This document shows, one piece after another, positions 5,457 through 6,274 of a stretch of DNA of 6,274 nt. Position 1 is the first letter of the stretch; each line of letters starts with the position of its first letter. Origin of the DNA: an uncultured Collinsella sp. GTDB taxonomy: Bacteria > Actinomycetota > Coriobacteriia > Coriobacteriales > Coriobacteriaceae. The stretch lies in NCBI GenBank assembly GCA_902482185.1, contig CABSZR010000090.1, positions 1 through 6,274 on the forward strand, read 5' to 3'. The translations under genes and the position numbers were made by a program. Below the pieces are notes generated by a model. The model had not been told where the DNA came from. It saw nothing but the letters and a program-made list of their open reading frames with translations, and did not search any database.

Positions 5457-6274
5457 CTAAGCCAACCCCAGCAATATGCCCGCCGAATGCACGACAAACG
5501 CCACGATCCAGGCAACGGCGACCTGAAACGCGAATACGGCCACGGCATAGCGCGCGCCCAACTCGCTCTTGACGGCGCCGATGGACGCCACGCAGGGCGG
5601 GTACAGCAGCGTAAAGACCAGGAACACGTAAGCGGTAAACGGCGAAAACATAGTTGACAGCGCCGCGGGCGACGTTGCGCCCAAAAGCACCGTGAGCGTC
5701 GAGATGACGCTCTCCTTGGCAATGAGCCCCGTGACGAGCGCCGTGGATGCACGCCAATCGCCAAAGCCGAGCGGGGCCAACACCGGCGCGATGATGCTAC
5801 CCAGACCGGCAAGTAGACTCTGCGACTGATCGGCGACCACATTAAAGCGAATGTCGAACGTCTGAAGGAACCAGATGACCACGGTAGCGGCAAAGATAAT
5901 GGTAAAAGCCTTGGTAATAAAGTCCTTGGCCTTATCCCATGCCAGCATCACCGTCGTCTTGACGCTCGGCAGGCGGTAATTGGGGAGCTCCATGATAAAC
6001 GGCACCGGGTCGCCCTTAAATGCCGTGCGGTTGAGCACCAAAGCCGCGATGCAGCCGACCACGATACCGATCAGATAGAGCGAGACCATGGCGGGAACCG
6101 TCGCCTGTGGGAAAAACGCCCCGCACAGCAGACCGTAGACCGGCAACTTGGCCGAGCAGCTCATGAACGGCGTGAGCATGACCGTCATCTTGCGGTCGTG
6201 CTCGGATGGGAGCGTACGGGTCGACATGATAGCCGGCACGGTGCAGCCAAACCCGACGAGCATGGGCACAAAGC
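5457..6274 (-). CDS. feoB: Ferrous iron transporter FeoB, C-terminal part (cut by window edge)
   Basis: The last 271 complete codons of a FeoB-type ferrous iron permease, which brings Fe2+ through the cytoplasmic membrane under control of an N-terminal G domain. Only the membrane part is in view; the G domain and start codon lie beyond the right edge, and the GTG at 6269 is internal. Recognisable features, numbered from that codon, are the first Gate motif GFGCTVPAI (6-14) with Cys9, MSCSAKLPVYGLL (36-48) with Cys38, the second Gate segment WDKAKDFITKAFTII (111-125), TGLIAKESVIST (180-191) and LLYPPCVASIGAVKSE (221-236) with Cys226. Several hydrophobic helices match the FeoB C-terminal fold. 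The protein ends right after its last helix, without the Cys-rich tail some FeoB proteins carry. A feoA-like gene would be expected further upstream, out of view. No Fur or DtxR box can be assessed here. Confidence 0.95.
   Translation of the reverse strand, partial: FVPMLVGFGCTVPAIMSTRTLPSEHDRKMTVMLTPFMSCSAKLPVYGLLCGAFFPQATVPAMVSLYLIGIVVGCIAALVLNRTAFKGDPVPFIMELPNYRLPSVKTTVMLAWDKAKDFITKAFTIIFAATVVIWFLQTFDIRFNVVADQSQSLLAGLGSIIAPVLAPLGFGDWRASTALVTGLIAKESVISTLTVLLGATSPAALSTMFSPFTAYVFLVFTLLYPPCVASIGAVKSELGARYAVAVFAFQVAVAWIVAFVVHSAGILLGLA

Noticed and set aside
6261..6269. GTG or ATG near the right edge as the start of a short feoB gene
   Set aside because: The frame stays open to the edge and the sequence begins in the middle of the conserved Gate region of FeoB, so the gene is cut by the window rather than truncated in the genome.

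Overview
The window is GC-rich, densely packed bacterial DNA that looks chromosomal. Gene content (FeoB, a SotB-type exporter, an intracellular GH13 glycosidase, a small hypoxanthine-DNA glycosylase, a divergent flavodoxin-like protein), strong Shine-Dalgarno sites and a general preference for G/C-ending codons suggest a high-GC gut anaerobe. My best guess is a Coriobacteriia member such as Collinsella. That is an inference from protein style; no rRNA or other marker is present.

Layout, left to right. Positions 1-153 hold no gene I can support. A class I/II PLP aminotransferase (154-1290, minus) is divergent from a flavodoxin-like protein (1384-2040, plus) across a 93-bp spacer. The flavodoxin-like gene runs tail to tail into a hypoxanthine/uracil-DNA glycosylase (2037-2606, minus) with a 4-bp overlap. 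The glycosylase lies 3 nt downstream of a GH13 alpha-amylase-family enzyme (2610-3986, minus), so these two are probably one transcript. The spacer 3987-4139 carries a candidate promoter for that pair and a striking long hairpin just past the end of the next gene. A SotB-like major facilitator exporter follows (4140-5336, minus), with its own promoter at about 5370-5399 that is interleaved with a GC-rich hairpin. The C-terminal part of feoB (5457 to the right edge, minus) closes the window; its start lies outside.

The genes do not form one pathway. They read as ordinary metabolic, transport and repair genes: amino acid transamination, intracellular maltodextrin breakdown, deaminated-base repair, sugar or drug efflux, and ferrous iron uptake. 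I found no phage, IS element, CRISPR array, toxin-antitoxin pair, tRNA or rRNA, and no convincing new multi-gene system. The points most worth a second look are the long near-perfect hairpin at 4060-4122, the terminator/promoter overlap between feoB and the exporter, the apparently degenerate cofactor loop of the flavodoxin-like protein, and a codon-usage change partway through the aminotransferase gene.
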